Assembly: GCA_019240115.1 (NCBI GenBank)
Contig: JAFAYV010000009.1
Coordinates: forward strand, 62,001-126,000
Source: Solirubrobacterales bacterium
GTDB lineage: Bacteria > Actinomycetota > Thermoleophilia > Solirubrobacterales > Solirubrobacteraceae
Length of the DNA stretch: 64,000 nucleotides
Direction: 5' to 3'
Positions 19,714 to 28,653 of the stretch are shown piece by piece; position 1 is the first letter of the stretch; each line of letters opens with the position of its first letter. A program made the translations under genes and the position numbers. The notes below the pieces were generated by a model that had not been told where the DNA came from, made no database searches, and was given only the letters and a program-made list of their open reading frames with translations.

Positions 19714-20967
19714 TCAGGCTTGGCTCGCGCCGGCGGCGAGCTGCGCCGTGTCGACGGCGGCCGGGCGCTGGCGTCCGGCCGCCCACCGCGGCTTGGCGAG
19801 CAGCAGCTGCACGTCGCAGATCCGCCGCTCGGCGAACCCGCCCTCGCAGTAGGCGAGGTAGAGCGTCCACAGTCGCTGGAAGCGCTCGTCGTAGCCGAGG
19901 CGCGTCAGCTCCTGCGCGTGCGCGGCGAAGTTCTCGCGCCACCGCCGCAGCGTCTCGACGTAGCTGGCGGTGATGTCCTGCAGGCCGATCGTCTGCAGGT
20001 TCGTCCGCCGCGCCAGCTCGCGGCTGATGACCTCCATCGAGGGCAGCGCGCCGCCGGGGAAGATGTACTCCTTGATGAACGACTTCGACGCCTTCTCGAC
20101 CTCGTAGGCGCGATCGTCGATGGTGATCGCCTGCAGGAGCATCGCCCCGCGCTCGGTCAGGAGCTCCGAGCAGCGCTGAAAGAAGGTGCCGATGTGCTGC
20201 CAGCCGACCGCCTCGATCATCTCGATCGAGACGAGCTTGTCGTAGCGGCCGCCGAGGTCGCGGTAGTCGGAGGTCAGCACCGTCACGTGGTCGGCCAGTC
20301 CCGCCTCGGCGACCCGCGCCACCGCGAAGTCGTGCTGCTCGCGCGAGATCGTCGTCGTCGTCACCCGGCAGCCGCGCGTGGCCGCGGCGTGGATCGCGAA
20401 CCCGCCCCAGCCGGTGCCGATCTCGAGCACGTGGTCATCGGGGCGCAGCTCGAGCTGCTCGCAGACGCGCTCGAGCTTGGCGATCGAGGCCTCCTGCAGG
20501 GTCATCCCATCGCGCTCGAACAGCGCGCACGAATACATCATCGTCGGGTCCAGCATCCGCGCGAACAGCGCGTTGCCGAGGTCGTAGTGAAACGCGATGT
20601 CCTTGCGCCGCTGGCGCCGGGTGCCGCGCCGCAGCAGCGCGCGGGCCTGCTGGCGCGGCGCCCACACCGGCGCGCTCGCGGCGCGCACCCGGTCGATGAT
20701 GACCGCGTTGCGCGCGGCGAGGCGGATGACAGCGACGAGGTCGGGCGAGTCCCACATCCCGCGGGCGTAGGACTCGGCGAGGCCGCGGCTCCCCCGCATC
20801 AGCATCCGCCAGAAGCGCTCGTCGTGCAGCTCCACCGTCGCCGTCGGAGCGCCGCGGCCGAAGACCCGGCGCCGCCCGCCGTCGACGACGGTCAGGCTGC
20901 CGACGCGGATCGTGCGCAGCAGCCCGGAAGCGAGCGTCCGCCAGGCGGCCACCTCGGAGGGGCTCAT
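19714..20967 (-). CDS. Cyclopropane-fatty-acid-synthase-like SAM methyltransferase
   Basis: CFA-synthase-family protein (417 aa) that transfers a methyl or methylene group to unsaturated phospholipid acyl chains. The SAM site VLEIGTGWGGFAIHAA lies near residues 191-206; FHYDLGNALFARMLDPTMMYSCA near 136-158 (two parts: FHYDLGNALF, ARMLDPTMMYSCA) and SIEMIEAVGWQH are family motifs. ATGA overlap with the DUF1365 gene fixes the start. The linked flavoprotein and DUF1365 suggest a multi-step fatty-acid modification rather than plain cyclopropanation. Confidence 0.9.
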   Translation of the reverse strand: MSPSEVAAWRTLASGLLRTIRVGSLTVVDGGRRRVFGRGAPTATVELHDERFWRMLMRGSRGLAESYARGMWDSPDLVAVIRLAARNAVIIDRVRAASAPVWAPRQQARALLRRGTRRQRRKDIAFHYDLGNALFARMLDPTMMYSCALFERDGMTLQEASIAKLERVCEQLELRPDDHVLEIGTGWGGFAIHAAATRGCRVTTTTISREQHDFAVARVAEAGLADHVTVLTSDYRDLGGRYDKLVSIEMIEAVGWQHIGTFFQRCSELLTERGAMLLQAITIDDRAYEVEKASKSFIKEYIFPGGALPSMEVISRELARRTNLQTIGLQDITASYVETLRRWRENFAAHAQELTRLGYDERFQRLWTLYLAYCEGGFAERRICDVQLLLAKPRWAAGRQRPAAVDTAQLAAGASQA

Positions 20968-21734
20968 CGCGTTGCCGTCCCGGGGTGGGGGAAGTACCGG
21001 GCCCCGGCGAGCCGTAGCCCGACCGCGTGGCCGTAGATGAGCGCCAGCGTGCGCGCCGCGGCGGCCGGATAGCGCAGGCCGAGTCGGGCGACGGCGCTCG
21101 GCGTCAGCGCGCGGCGGCGCATCGAGAGGGTGGCCTCGAAGGTCGTCTGGGTGCCGCGACGGCTCTCGATGCGGACCGCCAGGGAGTCGCCGGGCGCGGT
21201 CGCGCGCGCCTCGTAGCGATGGTCCATGCCGATGAACGGCGAGACGTGCAGCTGCTTGGCAAAGCTGCCGCGGACCGCGCCGGACGCGCCGTCGACGTCT
21301 GACAGCAGATAGGCGTGGCGCTCCCCCCACGGAGTGTTAGTGACCTCGGCGAGCACGCCGCACAGCCGTTCGTCGCGGTCGAAGCAGTAGTAGAAGCTGA
21401 CCGGGTTAAAGCACAGTCCGAGCGAGCGCAGCTGGGTCAGCAGGCGGATCGGCCCCTCGGGCCGCACGCCGCCCAGCTGCGCGACGCGATCGCGGACCGC
21501 GGCGTCCAGCGGCACGCCCGGGTCCCCGAGATAGTCGCCGCGGCGGTAGCGCAGCAGCCCCGGCCCCCGCGCGAGCAGTCGTCCGTCGAGCAGCGTCGGG
21601 AGCTCGGCGAGGTCGACGTACTGCAGCGCGATCCGATGGCGAAAGCCCGTCGCCGGGGCGGCCCGGCGATGATCGATCGTCCCCTCGTACAGGCAGCTCG
21701 CCGGCGCGGTCGGTGGCGTGCTCGCCCGCGTCAC
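20964..21734 (-). CDS. DUF1365 family protein
   Basis: A 256-residue DUF1365 protein. Family motifs visible are CLYEGTIDHRR near the start, FRHRIALQYVDL, LGLCFNPVSFYYCFD near the middle and EVTNTPWGERHAYLL. GTG at 21732-21734 overlaps the stop of the upstream flavoprotein gene (GTGA). The family nearly always travels with an amine-oxidase-like gene and a CFA-synthase-like gene, as here; its biochemical role is not settled. Confidence 0.9.
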   Translation of the reverse strand: MTRASTPPTAPASCLYEGTIDHRRAAPATGFRHRIALQYVDLAELPTLLDGRLLARGPGLLRYRRGDYLGDPGVPLDAAVRDRVAQLGGVRPEGPIRLLTQLRSLGLCFNPVSFYYCFDRDERLCGVLAEVTNTPWGERHAYLLSDVDGASGAVRGSFAKQLHVSPFIGMDHRYEARATAPGDSLAVRIESRRGTQTTFEATLSMRRRALTPSAVARLGLRYPAAAARTLALIYGHAVGLRLAGARYFPHPGTATR

Positions 21735-22984
21735 AGCCGCGCTCCGAAGCGCTCGGCCACCCGGAGCGCGGACAGAACCCCGTCCTCGTGAAAGCCCCAC
21801 CCCCAGTAGGCGCCGCAGAAGTGGACCCGGTCGCGGCCGTTGATCTCGGCGTGCCGCCGCTGGGCGCGCGCGCCGGCGGCGGTGTAGACCGGGTGGGCGT
21901 ACTGGATCGTGCGGATCACCCGGGCCGGATCGATCTCCGCGGTGCGGTTGAGCGTCACGCAGAAGTCCCGTTCGGCGTCCAGGGACTGCAGGCGGTTCAT
22001 GTGGTAGGTGACGGTCGTCCGGTCGCCGGGGACGTCCATCAGGTGGTAGTTCCAGCTCGCCCACGCCCGCCGCCGCCGGGGCAGCATGCGCACGTCGGTG
22101 TGGAGCACCGCCTCGTTGGTCTGATAGGGGATCGCGCTCAGCAGCTCGCCCTCGGCGCTCGACGGGTCTTGCAGCATCGCCAGCGCCTGGTCTGAGTGGG
22201 TGGCGAGGACGACCTCGTCGAAGCGCTGGGCCTCGCCATCGGCCGGGGTGACGACGATCCCGTCGCGGTCGCGCGCGACGGCACGGACCGGCGTCCGGAG
22301 CAGGACCCGTCCCGAGAACCGCTGCAGCAGCGCCTCGACGTATCGAGCCGAGCCGCCGCGCACGGTGCGCCAGCGCGGGCGCCCGCGGAACGAGAGCATG
22401 CCGTGGTTGTCGAAGAACTCGGCGAGGAAGCGCGCGGGGAAGCTCCACAGCTGGTGCGGGTCCGCCGACCACACCGCGGAGGCCTGGGGGACGATGAGGC
22501 GATCGATGAACGGACGGCTGAAGCGCTGCTGCTCGAGCCAGTGACCGAGCGACGGGCGGGTGGAGTCGGGGGCCTCGGTGGACAGCAGGGCCCGAGCGGC
22601 GCGGTTGAAGCGCGTCATGTCGACGATCATCCGGTGAAACCACGGGGTGACGAGATGCGCGCGCTTGGCGAACAGCCCGTTCGGCGAGCCGCCGCTGTAC
22701 TCGAAGTCGCCGTGGCCGTCGGAGACCGAGAACGTCATCGTCGAGGGCTGCGAGGCGACGCCGAGACGGACCAGCAGCCGCTCGAAGTTCGGATAGTTGC
22801 GATCGTTGAAGACGATGAAGCCGGTGTCGACGTGATGGGTCTCGTGCGGCGTGTCGACCCGGATCGTGTTCGTGTGCCCGCCGGCGTGGGCGCCGGCCTC
22901 GAACACCGTCACCTCGTGGGCCGCGTCGAGCAGATGGGCGGCGACCAGGCCCGACACCCCTGCCCCGATGATCGCGATCCGCAT
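21731..22984 (-). CDS. FAD-dependent amine-oxidase-like oxidoreductase
   Basis: Flavoprotein (417 aa) with the N-terminal dinucleotide motif IIGAGVSGLVAAHLL near residues 4-18, followed by VTVFEAGAHAGGHT. The C-terminal FAD segment includes RVHFCGAYWGWGFHEDGV near residues 380-397. It resembles the dehydrogenase/desaturase member of CFA-linked trios, for example those that make furan or branched fatty acids. First of three translationally coupled genes; substrate inferred only from context. Confidence 0.87.
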   Translation of the reverse strand: MRIAIIGAGVSGLVAAHLLDAAHEVTVFEAGAHAGGHTNTIRVDTPHETHHVDTGFIVFNDRNYPNFERLLVRLGVASQPSTMTFSVSDGHGDFEYSGGSPNGLFAKRAHLVTPWFHRMIVDMTRFNRAARALLSTEAPDSTRPSLGHWLEQQRFSRPFIDRLIVPQASAVWSADPHQLWSFPARFLAEFFDNHGMLSFRGRPRWRTVRGGSARYVEALLQRFSGRVLLRTPVRAVARDRDGIVVTPADGEAQRFDEVVLATHSDQALAMLQDPSSAEGELLSAIPYQTNEAVLHTDVRMLPRRRRAWASWNYHLMDVPGDRTTVTYHMNRLQSLDAERDFCVTLNRTAEIDPARVIRTIQYAHPVYTAAGARAQRRHAEINGRDRVHFCGAYWGWGFHEDGVLSALRVAERFGARL

Positions 22985-23042
22985 GACGGTCAGCTCGTAG
23001 CGGAACGGCCCGGCGCCCCGGTGGCGCCGGCGACCGCCGGGA

Positions 23043-23246
23043 CTAGGCGGTCGGGGTGTGCTCCGGCTGCTCGCGCGCGGTGTCGGACTCGAGCAGCGTC
23101 GGCGCGTCGCCGCTTATCGAGTCCTTGAAGCCGCGGATGCCCTCGCCCAGGGACTTGCCCATGTCGGGGAGGCGCTTAGCGCCGAACACCAGCAGCAGGA
23201 CGACGAGCAGCATGGCGATGTGAAGGGGATTGTCGAGTCCGACCAT
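23043..23246 (-). CDS. tatA: Twin-arginine translocase subunit TatA
   Basis: Small Tat pore subunit (67 aa). N-terminal membrane helix (about 8-22) ending in FGAKRLPDMGKSLGEGIRGFKD, the classic TatA hinge and amphipathic helix, followed by an acidic tail. Located 58 bp after rskA and 58 bp before the flavoprotein gene on the same strand. TatC is not in the window. Neighbouring and distant exported proteins with Tat-like signals could use it. Confidence 0.92.
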   Translation of the reverse strand: MVGLDNPLHIAMLLVVLLLVFGAKRLPDMGKSLGEGIRGFKDSISGDAPTLLESDTAREQPEHTPTA

Positions 23247-23269
23247 CGGGTGGTTCTCCGATCAGTTGC

Positions 23270-23281
23270 TTGCAATTGCAA
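23270..23281. promoter_or_regulatory. 12-bp palindrome upstream of tatA
   Basis: TTGCAATTGCAA is a perfect palindrome 24 bp upstream of the tatA start, in the short gap after rskA. It is AT-rich against a very GC-rich background, so it may mark an operator or promoter element. Nothing else supports it. Confidence 0.3.
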
Positions 23282-23304
23282 TACGCGCCGGAGCGCCGCT
23301 CGGA

Positions 23305-24027
23305 TCAGCTCAGCGGGGCCACGATCACCGGCGCATGCGTCGGCGCGCTCGTGCCCCCAGCGGGCTCGCGGGTGACGAGCACGTGGGTGACCCCGTGCAG
23401 GTCGCCGGGCACGTCGACGGAGGCCTGCCCGCTCCCGGTCACCCCAAACAGCGCGGTCGTCGGCGCGGGCACGCCCGTGCTCCTCTGCAGCCACACCTCA
23501 TATATCTGGCCGGCAGGCGGCGCAGCGAAGCGGTTGACGACGAGCTCGGCATGCCCGCCGTAGAGGCGCAGGCTCGCGGTCCCCTGGCCCGTGACCTTGG
23601 CGTCGATGACGCGCGTCGACGGTGAGGAGCCGCCGCCGACCGCGAGCACGACGACCACCGCCGCGATCGCCAGCGCGAGGGCCGCCGCGCCGAAGCTCAG
23701 CGCCGGACGCGGGAGGCGCAGGGCGCGCAAGCGCGACCGCGACGCGGGCGCGAAGCGAACCTCGGGGGTCATCCGCGACTCCGCCGCGACCGTGTGGACG
23801 ACCCGCCGGCGCAGACTCTCGGGCGCCCGATACTGCGGCGCGCTCATCGGCAGGACGTTGACGATCTGCTCGAAGGAGGCAAGCTCGTCGCGGCATACCG
23901 CGCAGTCCGCGAGATGACGACGGAAACCGTCGACCTCGCCGGGGTCCAGCGCTCCGAGCGCGTACGCGGCGACGTTGACGCCGCACCCATGCCGTCCGTG
24001 GTCTATCACCGACTCGCCTCCCGTCAT
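23305..24027 (-). CDS. Anti-sigma factor, RskA-like
   Basis: Membrane anti-sigma factor (240 aa). The N-terminal zinc-type domain has HLADCAVC near residues 38-45 (HxxxCxxC). A single membrane helix lies about 110-133, followed by an extracytoplasmic RskA domain with AGQIYEVWLQ and a beta-rich end. ATGA overlap with the upstream sigma-factor gene. By family it holds that sigma factor inactive until an external, often redox, signal triggers release. Confidence 0.9.
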   Translation of the reverse strand: MTGGESVIDHGRHGCGVNVAAYALGALDPGEVDGFRRHLADCAVCRDELASFEQIVNVLPMSAPQYRAPESLRRRVVHTVAAESRMTPEVRFAPASRSRLRALRLPRPALSFGAAALALAIAAVVVVLAVGGGSSPSTRVIDAKVTGQGTASLRLYGGHAELVVNRFAAPPAGQIYEVWLQRSTGVPAPTTALFGVTGSGQASVDVPGDLHGVTHVLVTREPAGGTSAPTHAPVIVAPLS

Positions 24028-24629
24028 GACATCGCCTCCGAGGGATCCCCCAGGGAGAGCTTGAGTTTGGTCAGGCCCAGCCGCATCCGGCCCTTCACCG
24101 TCCCGGCCGGCAGATGCAGCTGCTCGGCGATCTGGGTGTGCGTGAAGCCGCCGAAGTACGCGAGCTCGATCACCTGTCGCTGATCGTCGGGCAGCTGTTG
24201 CAGCGCGCCACGAACCTGCGTGGCGTCGTCGCGCCGCAGCGCCTCGGCTTCGGTCCCCTCGGGCGCCTGGAGGCGCTCGACGGCGGCGTCATCGGACACG
24301 TCCTTGCCGGCGCGCACCGTGTCGCGACGGAACAGGTCGATCGCCCGGTTGTGGACGACCCCGAGGACCCACGAGCGGACGCTGCCCCGCGTGCGGTCGT
24401 AGCGCGCGCCGCTGCGCCACAGCGACAGGAAGGCCTCCTGGACGACGTCCTCGGCCATCGCGCGACGCCCGCACATCCGATAGGCGAGCGAGAACGCGGC
24501 GTCGGCGTGACGCTCGAACACGACCTCAAAGGCGCGGGCGTCGCCGTCCCGGACGCGCTCCATCAGGTCCTCGTCGGCGAGGGCCAGCGGATCGGGGCGG
24601 GGGCGGAGGTTCACGTGCCGGTTGAACAA
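24024..24629 (-). CDS. ECF RNA polymerase sigma factor, SigK-like
   Basis: Sigma-70 family ECF factor (201 aa). Region 2 includes LAYRMCGRRAMAEDVVQEAF near residues 48-67 (split: LAYRMCGRRA, MAEDVVQEAFLSLW), and region 4 includes LPDDQRQVIELAYFGG and THTQIAEQLHLPAGTVKGR near 155-180. Its stop overlaps the anti-sigma start. It heads the leftward run tatA, flavoprotein, DUF1365, CFA-like, ferritin-like, which is its most likely regulon. Confidence 0.92.
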   Translation of the reverse strand: MFNRHVNLRPRPDPLALADEDLMERVRDGDARAFEVVFERHADAAFSLAYRMCGRRAMAEDVVQEAFLSLWRSGARYDRTRGSVRSWVLGVVHNRAIDLFRRDTVRAGKDVSDDAAVERLQAPEGTEAEALRRDDATQVRGALQQLPDDQRQVIELAYFGGFTHTQIAEQLHLPAGTVKGRMRLGLTKLKLSLGDPSEAMS

Positions 24630-24854
24630 TGAGGCCTGACTGGGTCGGAGGTTACGGGCGTGCCAGACTTCCCCGCTGCACCCGTTTCTACGAATTCGGG
24701 GTGGCGGCGGATCACCGGCAGCGCGGAATTTCGCGACGGGCCGCCCGCACGGCGTCGTTCGCTGAGAAATCGCGGAGGCCCTACAGTCCGCTCGCGTCGG
24801 CGCCGATGGAGGAGCACCCGTCGTCCTCGTCGCAGGCGCGGCGGCAAGCTCCTC

Positions 24855-26855
24855 GTGTTACGCGCCGCCCGTCACCCCGTCCTCGCCGTCGCGCTCGCCC
24901 TGGCGCTCGCCGGTCTCCTGTTCGAGGCCGGCACCGCGATCGTCGCGAGCCCCGGCGCGGCCGTCGACCGGTTCGCCGACAGCTGGGTGTACACCGCCGT
25001 GGAGCTGATGGCGGTCGTCATGTGCGCCACGCGCACGGTGCGTCGGCGGGCCGACCGGACCGCCTGGGCGCTCATCACGCTGTCGCTCGCCTTCTGGACG
25101 GCGGGGGACCTCATCTGGACGCTGTGGCTCGACCAGCTCGCCCACCCGCCGTCGCCGTCGGCCGCCGACGTCGCCTACCTGCTCAGCTATCCGGCGCTCT
25201 ACGCCGGGCTCGTGCTCCTGGTGCGCGCGCGGCTGCGCAGCACCTCGGCCGCCGAATGGCTCGACGGCGCGGTCGTCGGGCTCACCGTCGCCGCGGTCGC
25301 CGCGGCGCTCGTGCTCTCGACCGTCCTCGCCAACCGCAGCGGGCGCTTCTGGCCCGACGTCGTCAACCTCGCCTATCCGTGCGGCGACTTCATCGTCCTG
25401 TCGCTCGTCGCCGCCGGCTGCATGTGGGCGCGGCGGCCGAGCCGCGTCTGGCTGCTGCTGAGCGGCGCCGTGATCACGACCGCGATCGCCGACATCGTCT
25501 CGGTCTACGAGGTCGCCACCTCCAGCTACGTCGCCGGGACGCTGCTCGACGTGTTCTGGCCGGCCGCGATGACGCTGGTGGCGTTCGCCGCCTGGGCGTC
25601 CGAGCCTCGCCGCCCGCGCCACCGGCTCGCGGTCCGCCACACGATCGTCATCACCCTGCTCGCCGCGGCGGTCGCGCTCGGGCTCCTCGTCGTCGCCGCG
25701 TTCGCGCGCCTGACCCCGCTCGCGGTCGGCCTCGCCGCCGCCGCGCTCGTGGTCGCCACCGTGCGCGCCGGCCTGACCTACCTAGAGAACGTCTCGATGC
25801 TGCGGCGCCGCGACCGCGACGCGATGACCGACGCGCTCAGCGGTCTGGGCAACCGGCGCGCGCTCATGGCCGACCTCGACCACGCGATCGCCGAGTGCGC
25901 GCAGGACGGGGCGGTCCACACGCTCGCGTTCTTCGATCTCAACGGCTTCAAGCGCTACAACGACACCTTCGGCCACGGCGCGGGCGACGCGCTCCTGTCC
26001 CGCCTCGGGCGTGCGCTCGCCGCCGGGGTACAGGACGCCGGGCGCGCCTATCGGCTCGGCGGCGACGAGTTCTGCGCGCTGCTGCACGGCCGGCTCGCCC
26101 CGGGTGCGCGGGCGATCGCCGCCGCCCGGTCGGCGCTGCACGAGGACGGGACCGTGGTCACGGTCAGCACCGCCGTCGGGCTGGCGGTGATCCCCGACGA
26201 CGCGACCACCGCCTCGGCGGCGCTTCGGCTCGCGGACGAGCGGATGTACGCCGACAAGGCCCACGCGAGCCGCGCCGAGGCGCGCGCCGTGCTGATCCAG
26301 GTCCTCAACGAGCGCACTCCCGGACTGCTCGCCCATGTGGCCGGCGTCACCGAGCTCGTGAGCGCCGTCGCCCGCGGCCTTGCGCTCGACCCCGAAGCCG
26401 TCGACGAGGTGCTCCGCGCCGCCGAGATGCACGACATCGGCAAGCTCGCGATCCCCGACGAGATCCTCGACAAGCCGGGGCCGCTCGACGAGGCCGAGCG
26501 GGAGTTCATGCGCCAGCACCCGGTCATCGGCGAGCGGATCCTCGGCGCGGCGCCCGCGCTCGGCCCGGTAGCCAAGCTCGTCCGTTCCAGCCACGAGCGC
26601 TGGGACGGCGGGGGATACCCCGACGGCCTCGCCGGCGAGGCGATCCCGCTCGGCGCCCGGATCGTCGCCGTCTGCGACGCCTACGAGGCGATGATCTCCG
26701 AGCGCTGCTACCAGCGCGCCCGCTCCCGGGAGGACGCCGTCGAGGAGCTGCGCCGCAACGCCGGGACCCAATTCGACCCCCGCGTCGTCGACGCCCTGTG
26801 TCGCTGCCTGCCGGAGCTGCCGGCGTCCGCGGTGGTTGGAGCGGCGCGCGGCTGA
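24855..26855 (+). CDS. Membrane GGDEF and HD-GYP c-di-GMP protein
   Basis: N-terminal region with about eight membrane helices, a GGDEF domain and an HD-GYP domain (666 aa from GTG 24855). The cyclase motif is an intact GGDEF in RLGGDEFCAL, after DALSGLGNRRAL. The phosphodiesterase carries HDIGK, HPVIGERIL and GGGYPDGL. Both opposing activities therefore look functional. The frame is open back to 24660, but that extension is arginine-rich and lacks a good ribosome site; the true start is uncertain. Divergent from the sigma-factor gene. Confidence 0.88.
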   Translation: MLRAARHPVLAVALALALAGLLFEAGTAIVASPGAAVDRFADSWVYTAVELMAVVMCATRTVRRRADRTAWALITLSLAFWTAGDLIWTLWLDQLAHPPSPSAADVAYLLSYPALYAGLVLLVRARLRSTSAAEWLDGAVVGLTVAAVAAALVLSTVLANRSGRFWPDVVNLAYPCGDFIVLSLVAAGCMWARRPSRVWLLLSGAVITTAIADIVSVYEVATSSYVAGTLLDVFWPAAMTLVAFAAWASEPRRPRHRLAVRHTIVITLLAAAVALGLLVVAAFARLTPLAVGLAAAALVVATVRAGLTYLENVSMLRRRDRDAMTDALSGLGNRRALMADLDHAIAECAQDGAVHTLAFFDLNGFKRYNDTFGHGAGDALLSRLGRALAAGVQDAGRAYRLGGDEFCALLHGRLAPGARAIAAARSALHEDGTVVTVSTAVGLAVIPDDATTASAALRLADERMYADKAHASRAEARAVLIQVLNERTPGLLAHVAGVTELVSAVARGLALDPEAVDEVLRAAEMHDIGKLAIPDEILDKPGPLDEAEREFMRQHPVIGERILGAAPALGPVAKLVRSSHERWDGGGYPDGLAGEAIPLGARIVAVCDAYEAMISERCYQRARSREDAVEELRRNAGTQFDPRVVDALCRCLPELPASAVVGAARG

Positions 26856-26912
26856 CCGCCTTGCCGGCGGCCGTATCATCGGGGCGAGTCAGAGCGACCG
26901 AGGGAGAGGGCG

Positions 26913-28553
26913 ATGGCAGAGGCATATTCGCGCGGCGCCGACGACGCGCCGCTGCTCGAGGAGACGATCGGCGCCAACCTCGATCGGACCGTGGCCGAGC
27001 ACGGCGAGCGCGACGCGCTCATCTCCTGCCAACAGGACCTCCATTACACCTGGTCAGAGCTCGTCGCGGAGGTCGATCGCGTCGCGCGGGGACTGATCGC
27101 CGCCGGTCTGCGGCAGGGTGACCGCGTCGGGATCTGGAGTCCGAACTGCGCCGAGTGGACCCTCGTGCAGTACGCGACCGCGCGGCTCGGGGTGATCCTC
27201 GTCAACATCAATCCCGCGTACCGCACCTCCGAGCTGGAGTACGCGGTGCGCCAGTCGGGATGCCGGATGCTCATCGCCGCCCCGGCGTTCAAGACCTCGG
27301 ACTACCGGGGGATGGTCGCCGAGGTCCGCGACCGGCTCCCCGCTCTGGAGCAGGTCGTGTTCCTCGAGGGCGAGGACTGGGACGCCCTGCTGGCCGGCGG
27401 CGAGTCGGTCGACCCCGCGCAGGTCGGCGAGCGCCAGGCGACCCTGACGCCTCAGGACCCGATCAACATCCAGTACACGAGCGGCACCACCGGCTACCCG
27501 AAGGGCGCGACCCTCACCCACCGCAACATCCTGAACAACGGCTTCTTCGTCGGCGAGGGCGTGCGCTACACCGCCGAGGATCGGGTGTGCATCCCGGTGC
27601 CCTTCTACCACTGCTTCGGCATGGTCATGGGCAACCTCGCCTGCTCCTCTCACGGCGCCGCGATGGTCATCCCCGCGCCCGCGTTCGAACCCGAGGCGAC
27701 GCTCGAAGCGGTCGCGGGCACGCGCTGCACCTCGCTCTACGGGGTCCCGACGATGTTCATCGCCGAGCTCGACCATCCCCGCTTCGACGAGTTCGACCTC
27801 ACCTCGCTGCGGACGGGGATCATGGCCGGATCGCCGTGCCCGGTCGAGGTGATGAAGCGCGTCATCGACCGCATGCACATGAGCGAGGTCGGCATCTGCT
27901 ACGGGATGACCGAGACCTCGCCGGTCTCCACACAGACCGCCGTCGACGATCCGATCGCCAAGCGCGTCGGCACCGTCGGGCGCGTCGGCCAGCACCTCGA
28001 GGTCAAGGTCGCCGACCCCGAGAGCGGCGAGACGGTGCAGCGCGGAGAGCCCGGGGAGCTGTGCACGCGCGGGTACAGCGTGATGACGGGCTATTGGGAG
28101 GATCCCGAGCGCACCGACGAGGCGATCGACGTCGATCACTGGATGCACACCGGCGACCTGGCGACGATGGACGACGACGGGTACCTCAACATCGTCGGGC
28201 GGATCAAGGACCTCGTCATCCGCGGCGGCGAGAACGTCTACCCGCGCGAGGTCGAGGAGTTCCTCTACACGCACCCCGAGATCGCCGACGTCCAGGTCAT
28301 CGGGGTGCCCGACGAACGCTACGGCGAGGAGCTCATGGCGTGGATCATCCCGCGCGGGCGGACCGAACTGACCGAGGCGGGGGTGCGCGAGTACTGCCAG
28401 GGCAAGATCGCCCACTACAAGGTCCCGCGGTACGTCAAGTTCGTCGACGCGTTCCCGATGACGGTCACCGGCAAGGTTCAGAAGTTCAAGATGCGCGAGA
28501 CCGCGGTGCAGGAGCTCGACCTCGGCGTCGCCGCCTCGGCCGAAACCGCCTAG
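26913..28553 (+). CDS. Acyl-CoA synthetase (AMP-forming)
   Basis: AMP-binding ligase (546 aa) activating a fatty or other carboxylic acid to its CoA ester. [18 protein letters not shown] near residues 190-207 is the P-loop motif; [23 protein letters not shown] and a C-terminal [12 protein letters not shown] with the catalytic lysine follow. GGAGAGG precedes the ATG. The sequence style fits medium/long-chain FadD-like enzymes of actinobacteria. It stands alone between the c-di-GMP gene and the NRPS locus; substrate unknown. Confidence 0.9.
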   Translation: MAEAYSRGADDAPLLEETIGANLDRTVAEHGERDALISCQQDLHYTWSELVAEVDRVARGLIAAGLRQGDRVGIWSPNCAEWTLVQYATARLGVILVNINPAYRTSELEYAVRQSGCRMLIAAPAFKTSDYRGMVAEVRDRLPALEQVVFLEGEDWDALLAGGESVDPAQVGERQATLTPQDPINIQYTSGTTGYPKGATLTHRNILNNGFFVGEGVRYTAEDRVCIPVPFYHCFGMVMGNLACSSHGAAMVIPAPAFEPEATLEAVAGTRCTSLYGVPTMFIAELDHPRFDEFDLTSLRTGIMAGSPCPVEVMKRVIDRMHMSEVGICYGMTETSPVSTQTAVDDPIAKRVGTVGRVGQHLEVKVADPESGETVQRGEPGELCTRGYSVMTGYWEDPERTDEAIDVDHWMHTGDLATMDDDGYLNIVGRIKDLVIRGGENVYPREVEEFLYTHPEIADVQVIGVPDERYGEELMAWIIPRGRTELTEAGVREYCQGKIAHYKVPRYVKFVDAFPMTVTGKVQKFKMRETAVQELDLGVAASAETA

Positions 28554-28653
28554 CGACGATCGAAAAATCTGCACATTGCTCGCAGAAAGCTTGACATAAC
28601 CTGCTCAAGTCCCTAAACGTTCTCGACCGACGGTTGGAAAACCATGGCCGAGG

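Noticed and set aside
23270-23281. Claim that TTGCAATTGCAA is the sigma-factor target
   Set aside because: A palindrome is not an ECF promoter shape, and no second copy was found in the neighbouring gaps.
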